Source: an uncultured Selenomonadaceae bacterium
GTDB lineage: Bacteria > Bacillota > Negativicutes > Selenomonadales > Selenomonadaceae
Length of the DNA: 54,905 nt
Direction: 5' to 3'
NCBI GenBank assembly: GCA_905235685.1
Contig: CAJOMO010000011.1
Span: forward strand, 1-54,905
Positions within the stretch are counted from its first letter, which is position 1, and each line of letters opens with the position of its first letter. The position numbers were made by a program, and so were the translations under genes. Below, one piece after another: positions 26,242 to 35,624 of this stretch. Under the pieces are notes generated by a model, which saw only the letters and a program-made list of their open reading frames with translations, was not told the origin of the DNA and did no database searches.

Positions 26242-26646
26242 ATGAGAATTGGGCACGTGGCGATGTACGTTAACGATATGGAGCGCGCGAGAGATTTTTT
26301 TGTTAAGTATTTCGGCGCTAAGGCAACCGCAAAGTACAGCAATTTCACTTCGGGCTTCAGCAATTATTTTCTCAGCTTCGACAATAACACCGAGCTTGAA
26401 ATTATGAAGCGCGAAGCAATGACTGATCCGGCGAAAACTCCGTACCGCACCGGCTTTCACCACATCGCTATAACTGTTGGCGACAGAAAAGACGTCGACG
26501 ATATTACCAAACGCCTTGAAAAGGACGGCTACCTCGTTGTAAAGGGCGCACGTACAACCGGCGACAGACGCTACGCCAGCGTCATTACCGACTTTGAGGG
26601 CAACGAAATCGAAATTATTGCCGAAGGTACTTTTGACGTAAAATAA
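26242..26646 (+). CDS. VOC-family (glyoxalase/bleomycin-resistance fold) protein
   Basis: 134 residues with two beta-alpha-beta-beta-beta units. Metal-type ligands visible: His5 (GHVAMYV), Glu in TELEIM, His in GFHHIAITV and Glu in GNEIEIIAE. The last strand, DFEGNEIEIIAEGTF, is the usual lactoylglutathione lyase-like ending. The substrate is unknown. AAGGAGGG precedes the ATG. Its 3' end and terminator are tandemly duplicated just downstream. Confidence 0.88.
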   Translation: MRIGHVAMYVNDMERARDFFVKYFGAKATAKYSNFTSGFSNYFLSFDNNTELEIMKREAMTDPAKTPYRTGFHHIAITVGDRKDVDDITKRLEKDGYLVVKGARTTGDRRYASVITDFEGNEIEIIAEGTFDVK

Positions 26647-26669
26647 AAAATTTCTTTTCAAAATAAAAT

Positions 26670-26707
26670 AAGCTGCCGCGCTTTTCGAAGTGTGACAGCT
26701 TTTTTTG
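26670..26707 (+). terminator. Terminator of the VOC gene, first copy
   Basis: AGCTG...CAGCT stem continued by C-G and G-U pairs around loop TTTTCGAA, followed by seven T. The G-U pairs favour the plus strand. Confidence 0.8.
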
Positions 26708-26838
26708 TTAAGATTTATTTCTTTCGTAAAGTACGCGCAAACCTCCCAGCGTCATTACTGATTTTGAAGGCAACGAAATTGAAATTATTGCCGAAGGTAC
26801 TTTTGACGTAAAATAAAATTTCTTTTCAAGATAAAATG

Positions 26839-26874
26839 AGCTGCCGCGCTTTTCGAAGTGTGACAGCTTTTTTT
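26839..26874 (+). terminator. Terminator, duplicated copy
   Basis: The same hairpin and T run, in the second copy of the tandem duplication, directly against the coaX stop codon. Confidence 0.75.
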
Positions 26875-26875
26875 G

Positions 26876-27649
26876 TTAAGATTTATTTCTCTCGTAAAGT
26901 ACGCGCAAACCGCTCAGCGTCAAGAAATGATCAATCTTGTCAATGGTTTTAGATTCTTTAGCGATCATTTTGGCAAGCCCGCCGGTGGCAATGACTTTCG
27001 CCTGCCAATCAGCGCCCATTTCTGCGCGAATCCGCCGAACAATTTCGTCAATCTGTCCGACGTAGCCGTAAATAATTCCCGCCTGCATACCGGTTATCGT
27101 ATTTTTGCAGATAATATTTTTGGGCGGAACAAGTTCAATGCGCGGCAATTTCGCAGTCGAACTGAAAAGCGATTCCGCCGCAGAAACAATTCCAGGCGCA
27201 ATAACCCCGCCGAGAAAATCGCCGTTGTCCGCAACCACGTCAATTGTCGTGGCAGTTCCCAAATCAATCACGATAAGCGGCCCGCCGTAATGTTCGAACG
27301 CGCCAACGCAATTCACAATTCTATCAGCGCCAATCGCCCGCGGATTCTCATAATTAATTTTAATGCCGGTTTTGATACCAGGACCAACCAGCAGCGGCTT
27401 GATTTTGAAATAGCGCTCGCACATTTTCATAATCGGCACAACCAGCGGCGGCACAACCGACGAAATAATTATATCGCGCACGTCTTGAATACTCACGCCC
27501 TGATAACGAAACAAATCATTAATCAGCATGCCGTATTCGTCGCCGGTTTTTTGCCGGTCAGTCGAAATGCGCCAATGCTTCATCAAGTTTTTACCTTCGT
27601 ACGTCCCCATAACGATATTGCTGTTGCCAATGTCAATTACCAGTAACAT
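26876..27649 (-). CDS. coaX: Type III pantothenate kinase
   Basis: 257 residues. First step of coenzyme A synthesis. ASKHA-fold signatures: LVIDIGNSNIVMG at the N-terminus, VGPGIKTGI, NPRAIGADRIVNCVGA, VIDLGTATTIDVV and GGVIAPGI. The gene immediately follows ybaK (no gap) in the same direction. Its 3' end is duplicated in the junction with the VOC gene. Confidence 0.96.
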   Translation of the reverse strand: MLLVIDIGNSNIVMGTYEGKNLMKHWRISTDRQKTGDEYGMLINDLFRYQGVSIQDVRDIIISSVVPPLVVPIMKMCERYFKIKPLLVGPGIKTGIKINYENPRAIGADRIVNCVGAFEHYGGPLIVIDLGTATTIDVVADNGDFLGGVIAPGIVSAAESLFSSTAKLPRIELVPPKNIICKNTITGMQAGIIYGYVGQIDEIVRRIRAEMGADWQAKVIATGGLAKMIAKESKTIDKIDHFLTLSGLRVLYERNKS

Positions 27650-28126
27650 TTACGCACCCGCCTTCGGTTTCGCCACGTCAACCCAGCCCGCCGATTTGAT
27701 ATACTTTTCGAGTTCGTCAAGATTCAGCTTAACAACGCTCTTGTCATTGCCCGCCGCCGGATAAACAAATTCGTAGCGTTTCAAAGATTCGTCAAGGTAA
27801 ATCGGCACGCCGTCATTCACCGCGAAAGGACAAACGCCGCCGACCGCGTGACCGATATAATTTTCGACTTCAGCAACGGGTATCATATGCGGGCGGCTGC
27901 CGAATTGCGCCTTAAATTTTTTGTTGTCAAGATTCATATCGCCGCCGAGCAAAATTAAAATCGGCTTTTTGTCGACGAATACCGAAATGGTTTTGGCAAT
28001 GCGCCCGACTTCACAATTTAAAGCGTGCGCGGCTTGTTCGGACGTGGCGGTTAATTCTTCAAATTCCACAACGCGCTCCGGCTCGCCGATTTCCGCAAAA
28101 TATTTTCTAACTTTATCTATCGCCAA
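27650..28126 (-). CDS. YbaK/ProX-type aminoacyl-tRNA deacylase
   Basis: 158 residues, single YbaK domain. Such proteins hydrolyse mischarged tRNA (Cys-tRNA-Pro or similar). Visible: VVEFEELTATSEQAAHAL, AKTISVFVDKKPILILLGGD, and the conserved GHAVGGVCPF with the following YLDESLKRYEFVYPAAG. The likely start is TTG 28126, 8 bases after GGAGG; the HAD stop lies inside that gap. The longer frame upstream overlaps the HAD gene. Exact specificity cannot be told. Confidence 0.88.
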   Translation of the reverse strand: MAIDKVRKYFAEIGEPERVVEFEELTATSEQAAHALNCEVGRIAKTISVFVDKKPILILLGGDMNLDNKKFKAQFGSRPHMIPVAEVENYIGHAVGGVCPFAVNDGVPIYLDESLKRYEFVYPAAGNDKSVVKLNLDELEKYIKSAGWVDVAKPKAGA

Positions 28127-28130
28127 ATTT

Positions 28131-28772
28131 TTAACCTCCAAAGTCAACGCGTTCGAAAATTTCTCCTGCACGAGAAATTATAATTTTAGCGCCGGTTTCG
28201 CGCAGTTCGGATTCGTCGCGGAAACCCCACGTCACGCCGACTGGCAAAAATCCCGCGTTAATCGCCGTCTGAATGTCAACCGCCGTATCGCCGAAATATG
28301 CAACTTCAGTCGGAACAACGCCGAATTTTTCAGCAATTTCTAACGCTCGCGCAGGATTCGGCTTTTTCGCGTCGCCGATAACCGCGCCAATTTTTATCTG
28401 CGCGAAAATTTTTTCAGTCAGCTCAACCGCCGCGAAATGTTGTTTATTCGTGCAAATGCCAATCGGAATATTTTTCGCGTTAAGATTTTTCAGCAGCTCG
28501 ATAATCTCCGCGTAGGGCGCAGTTTTATTCGTCAAGTGGCGCTCATAACAGCCGTTGTAATATTCGAGCGCCTCATTGACAAAATCGGCGTCAGTGGTTT
28601 CAAGCGCGCGCTCCATCAATTTTCTTGCGCCATTGCCCACAAATCGCCGCACCTCGTCAACACTGCGCGAAGGCAAATTGTAATGAGCAAGCATTTCGTT
28701 GACGCTGTCAGCCAAATCAGCCAACGTATTTAAAAGCGTGCCGTCCATATCGAAAATAGCAGCCTTGTACAT
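28131..28772 (-). CDS. HAD-family phosphatase, phosphoglycolate phosphatase-like
   Basis: 213 residues. HAD motif I DMDGTLLNT, motif II ICTNKQ, motif III region KKPNPARAL, and motif IV YFGDTAVDIQTAINAG. The alpha-helical cap lies between motifs I and II. Gph or PpaX type is most likely; the substrate is not proven. It sits 3 bases after gatB and its stop is in the ybaK ribosome binding site. Confidence 0.9.
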   Translation of the reverse strand: MYKAAIFDMDGTLLNTLADLADSVNEMLAHYNLPSRSVDEVRRFVGNGARKLMERALETTDADFVNEALEYYNGCYERHLTNKTAPYAEIIELLKNLNAKNIPIGICTNKQHFAAVELTEKIFAQIKIGAVIGDAKKPNPARALEIAEKFGVVPTEVAYFGDTAVDIQTAINAGFLPVGVTWGFRDESELRETGAKIIISRAGEIFERVDFGG

Positions 28773-28775
28773 AAT

Positions 28776-30218
28776 TCAGCCCTCAAGTTTTTTGGCAAGC
28801 AACTCATTTACCATCTGCGGATTGGCTTTGCCCTTCGTCGCCTTCATAATTTGCCCGACCAGCGCGCCGATAGCTTTTTTCTTGCCCGCGCGGTATTCGT
28901 CGACAGCCTTTGGATTTTTGGCAATAACGTCGTCAACAATTTTTTCAATCTCGCCGGTGTCAGTAATTTGAATCAAGCCCTTGTCCTTAACAATTTTTTC
29001 GGGCGAATCGGCGCTGTTCCACATTTCGACAAAAACAGTCTTAGCAATTTTGCCGGAAATTGTGCCTTTCTGAATGAGCAAAATCATTTCGGCAAGGCGT
29101 TTCGCGTCAACCGGCGAATTTTCAATCGTCAAATTTTCCGCGTTCAAATTTTTAGCCAAATCGCCCATAATCCAATTAGCCGCCAATTTCGCGTCCGCGC
29201 CGTTCGCAACAACCGCGTCGAAGTATTCAGCCATAGCGCGCGAACTGGTGATAATTCCCGCGTCATATTCGCTGAGCCCGAAAGTTTTAATCAGCCTTTC
29301 GCGGCGGGCGTCCGGCAATTCCGGCAGAAATTTTCTGAACGCCTCAATTTCCGCGTCGGTGGTAACAATCGGCGGCAAATCCGGTTCGGGCATATAGCGA
29401 TAATCATTTGCGTTTTCCTTAGAGCGCATCGACTGCGTGATACCTTTCTCGGGGTTCCACGTGCGGGTTTCCTGGACAATCACGCCGCCGTCGTCAAGGA
29501 CTTCAGCTTGCCGCTCAATCTCATAATTAATCGCGTCTTCCAGCGCCTTGAAAGAGTTAATATTTTTCATTTCGGTGCGCGTGCCGAGTTTCGTACTGCC
29601 AACGGGGCGCAGCGAAACATTTATATCTGCGCGAAGGTTGCCTTCTTCCATGCGGCAATTCGACACGTCGATATATTCAAGGATGGATTTAATTTTTTCC
29701 ATGTAAGCGCGGGCTTCGGCGGCGGAATGCATATCCGGCTCGGAAACAATTTCGATAAGCGGGACGCCCGTACGGTTATAATCCACGTTCGAAGTGGCGG
29801 AATCTTTAATCGTCGTGCCGCTGTGTACCAATTTGCCGGCGTCTTCTTCCATATGAATACGCGTCAGCCGCACAATTTTTCGCTCGCCGTCAACTTCAAT
29901 CTCAACGTGCCCTTCGTAAGCTATCGGCAAATCGTACTGCGAAGTCTGCCAATTTTTGGGAAGGTCGGGGTAATAATAATTTTTACGATCAAATTTGCTG
30001 TACTTGTTGATTTTGCAATTCGTGGCTAAGCCGGCTTTAATCGCAAATTCGACAACGCGCCGGTTAATCGTCGGCAAAACGCCGGGCAAACCTAAGCAAA
30101 CCGGACAAGTATGAGTATTCTGTTCCGCGCCAAAAGTTGTCGCGCAGCCGCAAAAAATTTTCGTCGCCGTTTTGAGCTCGCTGTGAATTTCAAGCCCGAT
30201 TACCGCTTCATATTTCAA
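28776..30218 (-). CDS. gatB: Asp/Glu-tRNA amidotransferase subunit B
   Basis: About 480 residues. Kinase subunit of GatCAB, which converts Glu-tRNA-Gln and Asp-tRNA-Asn. Signatures: [69 protein letters not shown] region, and the C-terminal YqeY-like domain ending in [13 protein letters not shown]. The start is TTG 30218, 8 bases after GGAG. gatA and gatC lie 3.6 kb upstream; the cassette between them is described separately. Confidence 0.95.
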   Translation of the reverse strand: MKYEAVIGLEIHSELKTATKIFCGCATTFGAEQNTHTCPVCLGLPGVLPTINRRVVEFAIKAGLATNCKINKYSKFDRKNYYYPDLPKNWQTSQYDLPIAYEGHVEIEVDGERKIVRLTRIHMEEDAGKLVHSGTTIKDSATSNVDYNRTGVPLIEIVSEPDMHSAAEARAYMEKIKSILEYIDVSNCRMEEGNLRADINVSLRPVGSTKLGTRTEMKNINSFKALEDAINYEIERQAEVLDDGGVIVQETRTWNPEKGITQSMRSKENANDYRYMPEPDLPPIVTTDAEIEAFRKFLPELPDARRERLIKTFGLSEYDAGIITSSRAMAEYFDAVVANGADAKLAANWIMGDLAKNLNAENLTIENSPVDAKRLAEMILLIQKGTISGKIAKTVFVEMWNSADSPEKIVKDKGLIQITDTGEIEKIVDDVIAKNPKAVDEYRAGKKKAIGALVGQIMKATKGKANPQMVNELLAKKLEG

Positions 30219-30233
30219 ATCAATCACTCCTAT

Positions 30234-31403
30234 TCAAAAGTTGCCCTTCGCCCGATTGTGCGTCTTGCAGAGCATTTGACAGTTTTTAATATCAGTCTCG
30301 CCGCCCTTGCTCCACGCCGTTACATGATCCGCGTCCATTTCGTTGTACTTATAAATTTTCGTCGAATTTCTGTCGCTGCCAATCGCGCAGAGCGGACAAT
30401 TCGATTTACCAATTTTTTTAGCCGCCTCAGTCTGCCGCGCGTGAACAGTTTTTTTCGTCGATTCTTCAAAAAATCTGATATGCAAAAGTTTCGCGTCTTT
30501 GCAACCGCCCAAAACATATTCAAAAATCCCGCGCTTATCGGTCACGGCTTCGTCGGCGTAAAGTTTCTTAACTTCGGCGTCAAGAGCGGCGGTGTCATAT
30601 TTATTTTCGTGGTAAGTTTCATAGAGTCTGCCCCATTCAAGCCCGCGCATTTCGTCGCGAGTTTCGCTGAAAGTTTTTTCAATCCAATCAATAACGCCGT
30701 CGAAATAATTTTTCAGCTCGTCAATATTCTTGTCGCAACGGTGGCGGCTCATATATTTGTCGATATCGTCGCGCTCCGAACTTTTCGCAACCCAACTTAG
30801 CGCGGTTTGCAAAATTTCCTGCCGCTGAACATTGCCTTTGATATAATCTTGCCAAACCTGCAAATTGGAATTTTGGCTGTTGCTGAACTCTGCCTTCGCC
30901 GCCGTAACGAAACTGCCGCTGTAAATCGCATTTGAAATTTCCTGCGCATTTAGCGGTAACCCCGCAATGTTTATCGTTCGAAACCACGCCTTAATTTCTT
31001 CGGGCTCGCCTTCACAAATATAAATCGTCAGCCGCGTTTTCAAAAATTTTTCGCGCTCGGCGTCTTCCAACGAATGAAAATATTTCGGCTTGAAGGCTTT
31101 AACGGCAAATTTCCCCAAAATATATCTGCCCAAACTGGTTATGCGCTGTTGCCCGTCCAAAACTTCATATTTATCTTCAGCGATTTTGTTAAAGTACAAA
31201 AGCCCAATCGGATAACCGCTAAAAATCGACTCGACAACCGCCGCTTCCATCTTTGCGTCCGCGTAAATGTAATTTCGCTGATATTCCGGCTGAATGGTAA
31301 GTTTGCCGTCCCAACCAAATAAGCCCTTGTTTTCGGCTTCGTCAAATTCAAAGCCCGCGCAAATGTCCTCTATCGTCAAATCTGTTCTAAGTTCAGTTTT
31401 CAT
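30234..31403 (-). CDS. DUF262 protein with C-terminal HNH nuclease domain
   Basis: About 389 residues. The N-terminal DUF262 domain has [10 protein letters not shown] and the ParB-like motif [11 protein letters not shown] (about residues 80-90). The middle is helical. The C-terminal HNH domain shows CPLC, the catalytic [15 protein letters not shown] and [10 protein letters not shown]. This architecture belongs to DNA-targeting defence nucleases related to GmrSD-type enzymes (where DUF262 pairs with DUF1524). ATG 31403 follows GGTGAT. It is the last gene of the cassette in the gat operon; gatB starts 15 bases after its stop. Confidence 0.88.
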   Translation of the reverse strand: MKTELRTDLTIEDICAGFEFDEAENKGLFGWDGKLTIQPEYQRNYIYADAKMEAAVVESIFSGYPIGLLYFNKIAEDKYEVLDGQQRITSLGRYILGKFAVKAFKPKYFHSLEDAEREKFLKTRLTIYICEGEPEEIKAWFRTINIAGLPLNAQEISNAIYSGSFVTAAKAEFSNSQNSNLQVWQDYIKGNVQRQEILQTALSWVAKSSERDDIDKYMSRHRCDKNIDELKNYFDGVIDWIEKTFSETRDEMRGLEWGRLYETYHENKYDTAALDAEVKKLYADEAVTDKRGIFEYVLGGCKDAKLLHIRFFEESTKKTVHARQTEAAKKIGKSNCPLCAIGSDRNSTKIYKYNEMDADHVTAWSKGGETDIKNCQMLCKTHNRAKGNF

Positions 31404-31419
31404 TTCAATCACCGCGCCA

Positions 31420-31623
31420 TTATCCGCGAGCCCCAATTTGCAAATCTGTTACCGATGGCTTATTTGCAATGTATTTATCAAGGTTCGGCTTACTTTCGGT
31501 AAGGGATTTCTCTGCGATTCGAAGCGACATTTTTTCGCGACTAAGATTTTTGCCGCCGGTTTCTTCCAAATCATTAATAATTTCATTCAAAGATCCGGCA
31601 ATCATTTCATACGCCTTACTCAT
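31420..31623 (-). CDS. Short protein, probable antitoxin partner or remnant
   Basis: 67 residues directly downstream of the RelE/HigB-type toxin gene, 6 bases apart, with GAGGTG before its ATG. The N-terminus [31 protein letters not shown] resembles the start of HigA-type antitoxins, but the usual helix-turn-helix is absent, so it may be truncated. The tail is not recognised. Confidence 0.5.
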   Translation of the reverse strand: MSKAYEMIAGSLNEIINDLEETGGKNLSREKMSLRIAEKSLTESKPNLDKYIANKPSVTDLQIGARG

Positions 31624-31629
31624 TGCAAT

Positions 31630-31989
31630 TCACCTCGTCTCAAAGTATTTTTCAAGTTTTTCAATGAGTTGCTTAATGCTATTTCGTTCAGCCGCCGATA
31701 GATTCTCCATCTCATTTTTGGCGAAAACCATAATCAAAAATATCACGCCGTTAATTTCAAAATCGACGTAACAGACGCGCGCGCTATGAGATTTTCCACG
31801 ATTGCCATATGAATATCTCATCTTGCGGAGTCGCCCTGTGCCTTGAATCACCGCACCAACTTTAGGATTTTTCAATAAAATCGTCTACAATTCCTTCAAA
31901 TTGTCGTCTGTCAGTCCCAACGCTTTCCATTGCTCATCAAATTTTTTGCCGTGAATAAACTCACGCTGTATTTCAGCAGTTTCAATCAT
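31630..31989 (-). pseudogene. RelE/HigB-type toxin with in-frame amber codon
   Basis: Read from ATG 31989, the frame gives 34 codons (ending DNLKEL), then TAG at 31885-31887, then TILLKNPKVGAVIQGTGRLRKMRYSYGNRGKSH-type sequence to the stop at 31630. Joined, it is a normal-length toxin of the RelE/HigB group, with hallmark VIQGTG, ARVCYVDF and MVFAKNE. A single CAG-to-TAG change would explain the stop. The ATG overlaps the methylase stop by 8 bases. Internal translation from a later start (31875) would lack the N-terminal third. Confidence 0.8.
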
Positions 31990-33025
31990 TATCACCACCA
32001 CGCCGCCGCTTAATTAATATTCGCCGATAACCCAGCACGCCGTCAATATAGTTAATGTCATCGGCAACTTCGCTGCCGTCATGATATCGGCTGTCACCGA
32101 GAATTTCAAATTGTTCGGGGCAATATTTATCCAGAAAAGTTATCGGCACGCCCATGACGCCGTCGTAGTCGTCCGGTATCGCGTCGGTGTAGGGAACTTC
32201 CAGCGCGTCGTAGTTGTCATATTTGCGGTAGCCCACGCCTTTAATTTCTTTGTGCTTGCTGTGGCGAATGTTGCGTTTCTCCGTCATAAGTTTTAAAGGC
32301 TCGTGGCGTTTTTTATGGTCAAGATTTGTCAGCCAAATTGCTGGCACATTTTTAAAATTTTGCCCGTCAATAATTTTGTCGACAGTTTCAGGGTCGGCAG
32401 ATTCCATCCACATTCCGCCAGCCCAATCTCTGCAACCAGCCCAAATTTTATTTTGCATAATGAGCGGAAAAACTTCCTTGTAAGTCAAACAATTTTTGTT
32501 GCTGATAATGAGAAATTTTTTTTCGCCGTCCAAAATCCAGCTGAGAAATTCGCGGAACAAACTAAATGGCGGATTTGTTATGATAATATCGGCTTCGTCG
32601 CGCAGAACCTTAACTTCCTGGCTGCGAAAATCGCCGTCGCCTTCCAAATATTTCCACTGAAGATTATCAATGTCAACATTTTCCGCGCCGCGCTCCAATG
32701 TAAAAATTTTGCCGCAAGTAATTTCTTTGTCCTTGTCAATTTCCTCTGCGTTGACGAAAAGGCTGTACATTCCTTGATAGATATATTTTTTCTTGTTAAT
32801 GGCGTAGCTGGTGGAAATTAATTTTTTGATACCGAACTCTTTAAATTTGGCGGCGAAATATCTGGTGAAGTTGCTCCATTCGGGGTCGTCGCACGGCAAG
32901 AGAATAGTTTTGTCGCGGAAAATATTTGGGTCGTAACAATTCATTTCCTTTTCGATATCGTCATATTGAGTATAAAATTCGTCGTTTTTATTACGCGCGG
33001 CGGCGTTCAAATTAGCGTTAGCCAT
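31982..33025 (-). CDS. EcoRI-type adenine-specific DNA methyltransferase
   Basis: 347 residues. It matches the EcoRI modification methylase family: NKNDEFYTQYDDIEKEM, LLPCDDPEWSNFTRYFA, LISTSY, the catalytic motif NPPFSLFREF (variant of DPPY/NPPF) and AIWLTNLDHKKRHEPL. It would methylate adenine in DNA. No EcoRI-type endonuclease is beside it, but a DUF262-HNH nuclease is two genes downstream. GAGGTGG precedes the ATG; it is 9 bases from the MBL gene and overlaps the toxin gene. Confidence 0.9.
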   Translation of the reverse strand: MANANLNAAARNKNDEFYTQYDDIEKEMNCYDPNIFRDKTILLPCDDPEWSNFTRYFAAKFKEFGIKKLISTSYAINKKKYIYQGMYSLFVNAEEIDKDKEITCGKIFTLERGAENVDIDNLQWKYLEGDGDFRSQEVKVLRDEADIIITNPPFSLFREFLSWILDGEKKFLIISNKNCLTYKEVFPLIMQNKIWAGCRDWAGGMWMESADPETVDKIIDGQNFKNVPAIWLTNLDHKKRHEPLKLMTEKRNIRHSKHKEIKGVGYRKYDNYDALEVPYTDAIPDDYDGVMGVPITFLDKYCPEQFEILGDSRYHDGSEVADDINYIDGVLGYRRILIKRRRGGDND

Positions 33026-33034
33026 AAAACCACC

Positions 33035-33817
33035 TCAAAGTTCCAGGACACTGCCGGTAGAAAAATTTGTTCGTATATCGTCGCCGGAGCAATGGCACAG
33101 CGAAAATCTTTTGACGCCCCAATTTTCCAGCGTCGTCAAAGTTTTGTCAATTCGCGCAGAATCCGCGCCGCTCAAATGGACGCCGCCAATCACGCTATTT
33201 ATCGGCAAATCCAATTTTTTCTGCACAGTCGAAACGATATTCAAAATTCCGACGTGCGAACAGGCAACCACCACCGCCACGCCGCCGCCTTCGCGCAGGA
33301 CAAGGCAAATTTCGTCGTCGAAGTTATCGGGAACTTTATCAGCGCCGCGCACAAATTTTGTCGGTATCGTCTCAAAATTAAATCGCCGCTGAAAATTTCC
33401 AATCAGCCAGGAATCGTCGTCCAGCTGAATCAAATCATTGCAAACGCGCTGCTCAATCCGCCACTTCGCCAAATCTTGAAAAGTAAAACCCGCGCCCTTG
33501 TAATCGTAACCGGCGGCACTGCGCGAGAATTTTTCGTACCAAAAATTTTTGCCGGTGTAAATGTAAGCCGGTTTTTTAATTTTAACCAGCGCCGGAAAAC
33601 CGCCCGCGTGATCGTAATGCGCATGACTTATCGCCACAAAATTAATTTTCGTCAAATCAATGTTAAGTTTCGCCGCATTTTTCCAGGCAAGGTCGGTTTG
33701 CCCGCAGTCAAAAATAAATTTCAGCGCGGGCGTCTCGACGAAAAGCGAAAGTCCGTGTTCACTTTCAAGGTTGGGGCGAAAATTTTTATCTTCAACCAAA
33801 ACTGTAAGCCGAATCAT
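33035..33817 (-). CDS. Metallo-beta-lactamase-fold hydrolase (COG1237 type)
   Basis: 260 residues. Metal motif SHAHYDHAGG, further ligands in CSHVGILN and GGVHLSG, and the N-terminal TVLVEDK...EHGLSLFVET typical of the group annotated as methanopterin-synthesis-like MBL proteins. The reaction is unknown. It begins 9 bases after the gatA stop, so it is the first gene of the inserted cassette or an older neighbour of gatA. Confidence 0.88.
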   Translation of the reverse strand: MIRLTVLVEDKNFRPNLESEHGLSLFVETPALKFIFDCGQTDLAWKNAAKLNIDLTKINFVAISHAHYDHAGGFPALVKIKKPAYIYTGKNFWYEKFSRSAAGYDYKGAGFTFQDLAKWRIEQRVCNDLIQLDDDSWLIGNFQRRFNFETIPTKFVRGADKVPDNFDDEICLVLREGGGVAVVVACSHVGILNIVSTVQKKLDLPINSVIGGVHLSGADSARIDKTLTTLENWGVKRFSLCHCSGDDIRTNFSTGSVLEL

Positions 33818-33826
33818 TTTGTTTAC

Positions 33827-35279
33827 CTACTGCGCGATTTTGTTGCCGGAATTTTGATTTTGCTCATAAGTATAGGCGGCGCGCAAAATTGTAGCTTCGT
33901 CAAGCGGCTTACCAATCAGTTGAACTCCAACCGGCAAATATTCCCGCGTGAAACCGCACGGAATTGAAATGCCGGGCAAGCCCGCAAGGTTCGTCGGCAC
34001 AGTGCAAATATCCTGCAGATACATTTTGAGCGGGTCGTTAACCATTTCGCCGATTTTGAACGCGGCATTTGGAGTTGTCGGCGTCAAAATCAAATCTACA
34101 TTTTTAAAAGCCTCGGTAAAATCGTTTTGAATGAGCGTGCGAACTTTCAGCGCCTTCAAATAATACGCGTCATAATAACCGGCGCTGAGAGCGTAATTGC
34201 CAATCATAATGCGGCGCTTGACTTCTTCGCCGAATTTTTCAGTGCGGGTATTCGTCATCATATCGATAATATCAACGCCGTCAACGCGCGCGCCGTAACT
34301 CACGCCGTCATAGCGCTCAAGATTCGTCGCTGCCTCCGCCGGTGCAATCAAATAATACGTGGCAATGGCGTATTCGGTATGCGGCAGGCTAATTTCAACG
34401 ATTTTTGCGCCGAGTTTTTCAAAAACATCAGTTGCCTCTATAACCGCGTCTTCAACTTCCTTGTCCATGCCGCTTACAAAATATTCTTTGGGCAAACCGA
34501 TTTTCAAATTTTTAACGTAAGTAACAAGACTTTCGGTAAAATCGGGAACAGCCGCCGCCGTCGAAGTCGAATCCATTTTGTCGAGCCCGCAAATAGCGTT
34601 TAAAACCATCGCGCAGTCCCGAACGTCGCGGGTTATCGGTCCTATTTGGTCAAGAGACGACGTAAGCAACCAGTCCATAGCGCGAAACTCTGCCGTAAGT
34701 CGGCTTTAAACCAACGACGCCGCAAAAACTCGCCGGTTGCCGGATTGAGCCGCCGGTATCAGAGCCGAGCGCAAAAATCGCCTCGCCGCTCGCAACGGCA
34801 GCCGCACTTCCGCCGGAACTTCCGCCAGGCACGCGCTGAATGTCCCACGGATTTTTGGTCGGGTGGTACGCGGAATTTTCGGTAGAGCCGCCCATTGCAA
34901 ATTCGTCGAGATTAGCTTTGCCGAGCATTACCAAATTTTGAGCGTTCAATTTTTCCATAACCGTTGCATCGTACGGCGGAACAAAATTTTCAAGGATTTT
35001 CGACGCGCAGGTTGTTTTAACGCCTTTGGTGCAAATGTTATCTTTAATTGCGCAGGGGATACCTTCAAGCGGCGCAATTTCTTCACCGCGGGCAATTTTC
35101 GCGTCAACTTTTTCAGCAGTCGCAAGCGCAATTTCGCGGGTAATTTCCAAATACGCGCCAATGTTAGATTCTTTTTCGTCAATGCGGGCGAGCAGATTAT
35201 TTGTCAATTCGGCGGCGGAAATTTTTTTCGCAACGAGCATATCGTGCAATTCGTGCGCCGTTTTTTCGTACAGTTTCAA
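33827..35279 (-). pseudogene. gatA: Asp/Glu-tRNA amidotransferase subunit A, frameshifted
   Basis: Amidase subunit of GatCAB. The first part (from TTG 35279) holds the catalytic parts: Lys in [16 protein letters not shown] and [13 protein letters not shown]. After SRYGLVAY the frame hits a stop; the sequence continues in another frame as [17 protein letters not shown] to the TAG at 33827. Near 34658-34664 two bases (CG) appear to be missing from an expected TACGCGTCG. The two parts together cover a full GatA. Since GatCAB is usually essential, an assembly or read error is as likely as a real mutation. Confidence 0.85.
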
Positions 35280-35281
35280 AA

Positions 35282-35572
35282 TTATTCCTCCAATACACGC
35301 GGGACTTTGAAGTAGCCATCTTCCTTAAGCGGCGCGTTCGACAGCGCCAAATCTCTGTCGAGCGACGGCTGAACAACATCTTCGCGGAAAACATTTTGCA
35401 TTGGCAGCGCGTAAGTCGTGGGCGAAATTTTTTCGGTGTCAATGGATTTTAAAATATCCACATAAGACAAAATTTCTCCGAGCTGTTCAATTACGCGCGC
35501 GGATTCTTCGGGGCGGATTTTCAGCCGCGACAAACTTGCCACAGTTTTAATATCCTGTTCGGTTACCTTCAT
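35282..35572 (-). CDS. gatC: Asp/Glu-tRNA amidotransferase subunit C
   Basis: 96 residues, the small clamp subunit joining GatA and GatB. Typical text: [32 protein letters not shown] and the C-terminal [15 protein letters not shown]. gatA starts 2 bases after its stop. Confidence 0.95.
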   Translation of the reverse strand: MKVTEQDIKTVASLSRLKIRPEESARVIEQLGEILSYVDILKSIDTEKISPTTYALPMQNVFREDVVQPSLDRDLALSNAPLKEDGYFKVPRVLEE

Positions 35573-35624
35573 AAAAAATGACGCGACCTTTGACAGCCGC
35601 GCCTGCCACTTCCTTTCGCAAAAA

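Larger units (their letters stand above)
26576..26911. repeat. Tandem duplication of about 170 bp at a convergent gene junction
   Basis: Copy 1 (about 26576-26742) and copy 2 (about 26746-26911) each hold the VOC gene 3' end with stop codon, the terminator, and the coaX 3' end with stop codon. They differ by a few substitutions and a 2-base indel. Only the VOC end in copy 1 and the coaX end in copy 2 are joined to intact genes. Confidence 0.92.

Noticed and set aside
26158..26661. N-terminal extension of the nitroreductase frame
   Set aside because: It is antisense to the VOC gene; GAGGAGG and the family start are at 26157.
28851..30029. Plus-strand open frame of 392 codons opposite gatB
   Set aside because: Antisense to a conserved gene; the product has no recognisable domain.
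30234..33025. Complete type II EcoRI-like restriction-modification system
   Set aside because: The methylase fits, but no EcoRI-type endonuclease is present; the DUF262-HNH protein is a different nuclease type.
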